NCBI GenBank assembly: GCA_018399635.1
Contig: JAGYOH010000007.1
Coordinates: 62,001-126,000, forward strand
DNA: 64,000 bases
Direction: 5' to 3'
Source of the DNA: Clostridia bacterium
GTDB lineage: Bacteria > Bacillota > Clostridia > Peptostreptococcales > Acidaminobacteraceae
The notes below the pieces were generated by a model. That model was not told the origin of the DNA. It ran no database searches and saw only the letters and a list, made by a program, of their open reading frames with translations. The stretch's first letter is position 1, and each line of letters begins with the position of its first letter. A program made the position numbers and the translations under genes. Below, piece by piece: positions 63,659 through 64,000 of the stretch.

Positions 63659-63763
63659 GTGAACTACCCCCACTTGTAGAAGTGGGAGCTTCCTGGTCAA
63701 TATCCCTAACGGAACAAGTTTACCCAGGCTCATAAGGTCGCACCGACCTCGATAGTACCAAAA
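63659..63763 (-). ncRNA. Right end of the IS200/IS605-type element and putative omegaRNA
   Basis: Downstream of the tnpB stop the minus strand has a small hairpin (AGGTC-GGTGC-GACCT) and then a terminal hairpin CCCACTT-CTAC-AAGTGGG (63686-63669), ending GGGGGTAGTTCAC at 63659. This is the typical right end of these elements, and it overlaps the 3' scaffold of the TnpB guide RNA. The guide would be read from the flanking DNA after 63659, here the thrS leader. Confidence 0.7.
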
Positions 63764-64000
63764 CTATATAGCTAGTTTCAGTAGGTTTTTAGCCGCATTG
63801 ATATCTCTATCGTGGACTATGCCACACTGAGGGCATGTCCATTCCCGAAGGGCTAAGTTCTTTACCTCGGGGTTCTTGTAGCCACATTCTGAACACAGTT
63901 GGGAACTAGCATAGTTGGCAGGGGCGATCACGAGTTCTCTACCATACCACTGAGACTTGTACGCCAACATTTCTCTGAATGTACTCCATGAGACTTCGGA
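63764..64000 (-). CDS. tnpB: TnpB RNA-guided nuclease, C-terminal part (partial)
   Basis: The last 79 codons of TnpB are visible and the frame continues beyond base 64000. Visible motifs are [33 protein letters not shown], the zinc ribbon CSECG then CPQCG, and the RuvC-III motif [12 protein letters not shown] with its catalytic Asp retained. The rest of the nuclease, including the first two RuvC motifs, cannot be judged. Transposon-encoded TnpB uses an omegaRNA to cut DNA next to a target-adjacent motif. It ends 124 bases before the thrS start. Confidence 0.93.
   Translation of the reverse strand, partial: SEVSWSTFREMLAYKSQWYGRELVIAPANYASSQLCSECGYKNPEVKNLALREWTCPQCGIVHDRDINAAKNLLKLAI

Larger units (their letters stand above)
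63659..64000 (-). mobile_element. IS200/IS605-family element (right part)
   Basis: TnpB C-terminus plus the hairpin-bearing right end. No tnpA is visible; the left part lies beyond the window. It sits directly upstream of the thrS ribosome binding site in the same orientation. Confidence 0.85.

Overview
The window looks like the chromosome of an anaerobic, amino-acid-fermenting Clostridia-class Firmicute (Bacillota). The main reasons are the clustering (lepA-rpsT-holA-comEC; mreBCD-PBP2-rodA-radical SAM pair-RNase G-rplU-prp-rpmA-obgE-yhbY), the Prp protease with an N-terminally extended L27, T-box leaders on aminoacyl-tRNA synthetase genes, the two-subunit iron-sulfur serine dehydratase, glutamate dehydrogenase, and a complete selenocysteine machinery. 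Coding DNA is visibly G+C-rich for a clostridium. Most genes lie on the minus strand and are tightly packed, often with ATGA or TGATG overlaps.

Layout. 1-6.9 kb: hemW (cut by the window edge), lepA, rpsT (divergent), holA, comEC and an ECF transporter S component. 7-10.2 kb: a solitary Eco57I-type adenine methyltransferase preceded by two unrecognised genes. 10.3-15.4 kb: alaX-type editing protein, MBL hydrolase, gdhA, hydroxyacid dehydrogenase, plsY. 15.4-21.6 kb: the selenium block, with tRNA-Sec on the plus strand and selD-selA-selB plus a response regulator and a hydrolase on the minus strand. selD carries an in-frame UGA, so selenophosphate synthetase is itself a selenoprotein. 21.7-27.3 kb: comEA, a PLP aminotransferase, a hydrolase, then dacF-sdaAB-sdaAA on the plus strand. 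27.3-31.4 kb: ridA, a YheO-type regulator, leuS with its T-box, rsfS. 31.4-38.1 kb: antiporter, yqeK, a small XRE protein, nadD, class-III aminotransferase, yhbY, obgE, rpmA, prp, rplU with an L21 leader.

38-49.3 kb is the cell-shape region: RNase G-like protein, two radical-SAM-associated proteins, rodA, a very large PBP2, mreDCB, radC, maf. 49.4-53.8 kb holds folC and valS with a T-box. 53.8-56.9 kb holds a hypothetical gene, a PspC/PspC/LiaF-like membrane cluster, tcdA and a Usp protein. 57-60.4 kb holds a class-IV aminotransferase and two convergent Y-family DNA polymerases, one behind a LexA/SOS box. 60.5-63.6 kb holds a creatininase-family protein, a second RidA-like protein and thrS. 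The window ends inside an IS200/IS605-type tnpB whose right end abuts the thrS ribosome binding site.

The most notable points are the TnpB/omegaRNA element fused to the thrS leader, the Sec-containing SelD with its neighbouring machinery and a degenerate response regulator coupled to selB, the orphan methyltransferase with two unknown partner genes, a long hairpin over the comEC start, and the SOS-controlled polymerase pair. No CRISPR array, rRNA gene or prophage was seen.
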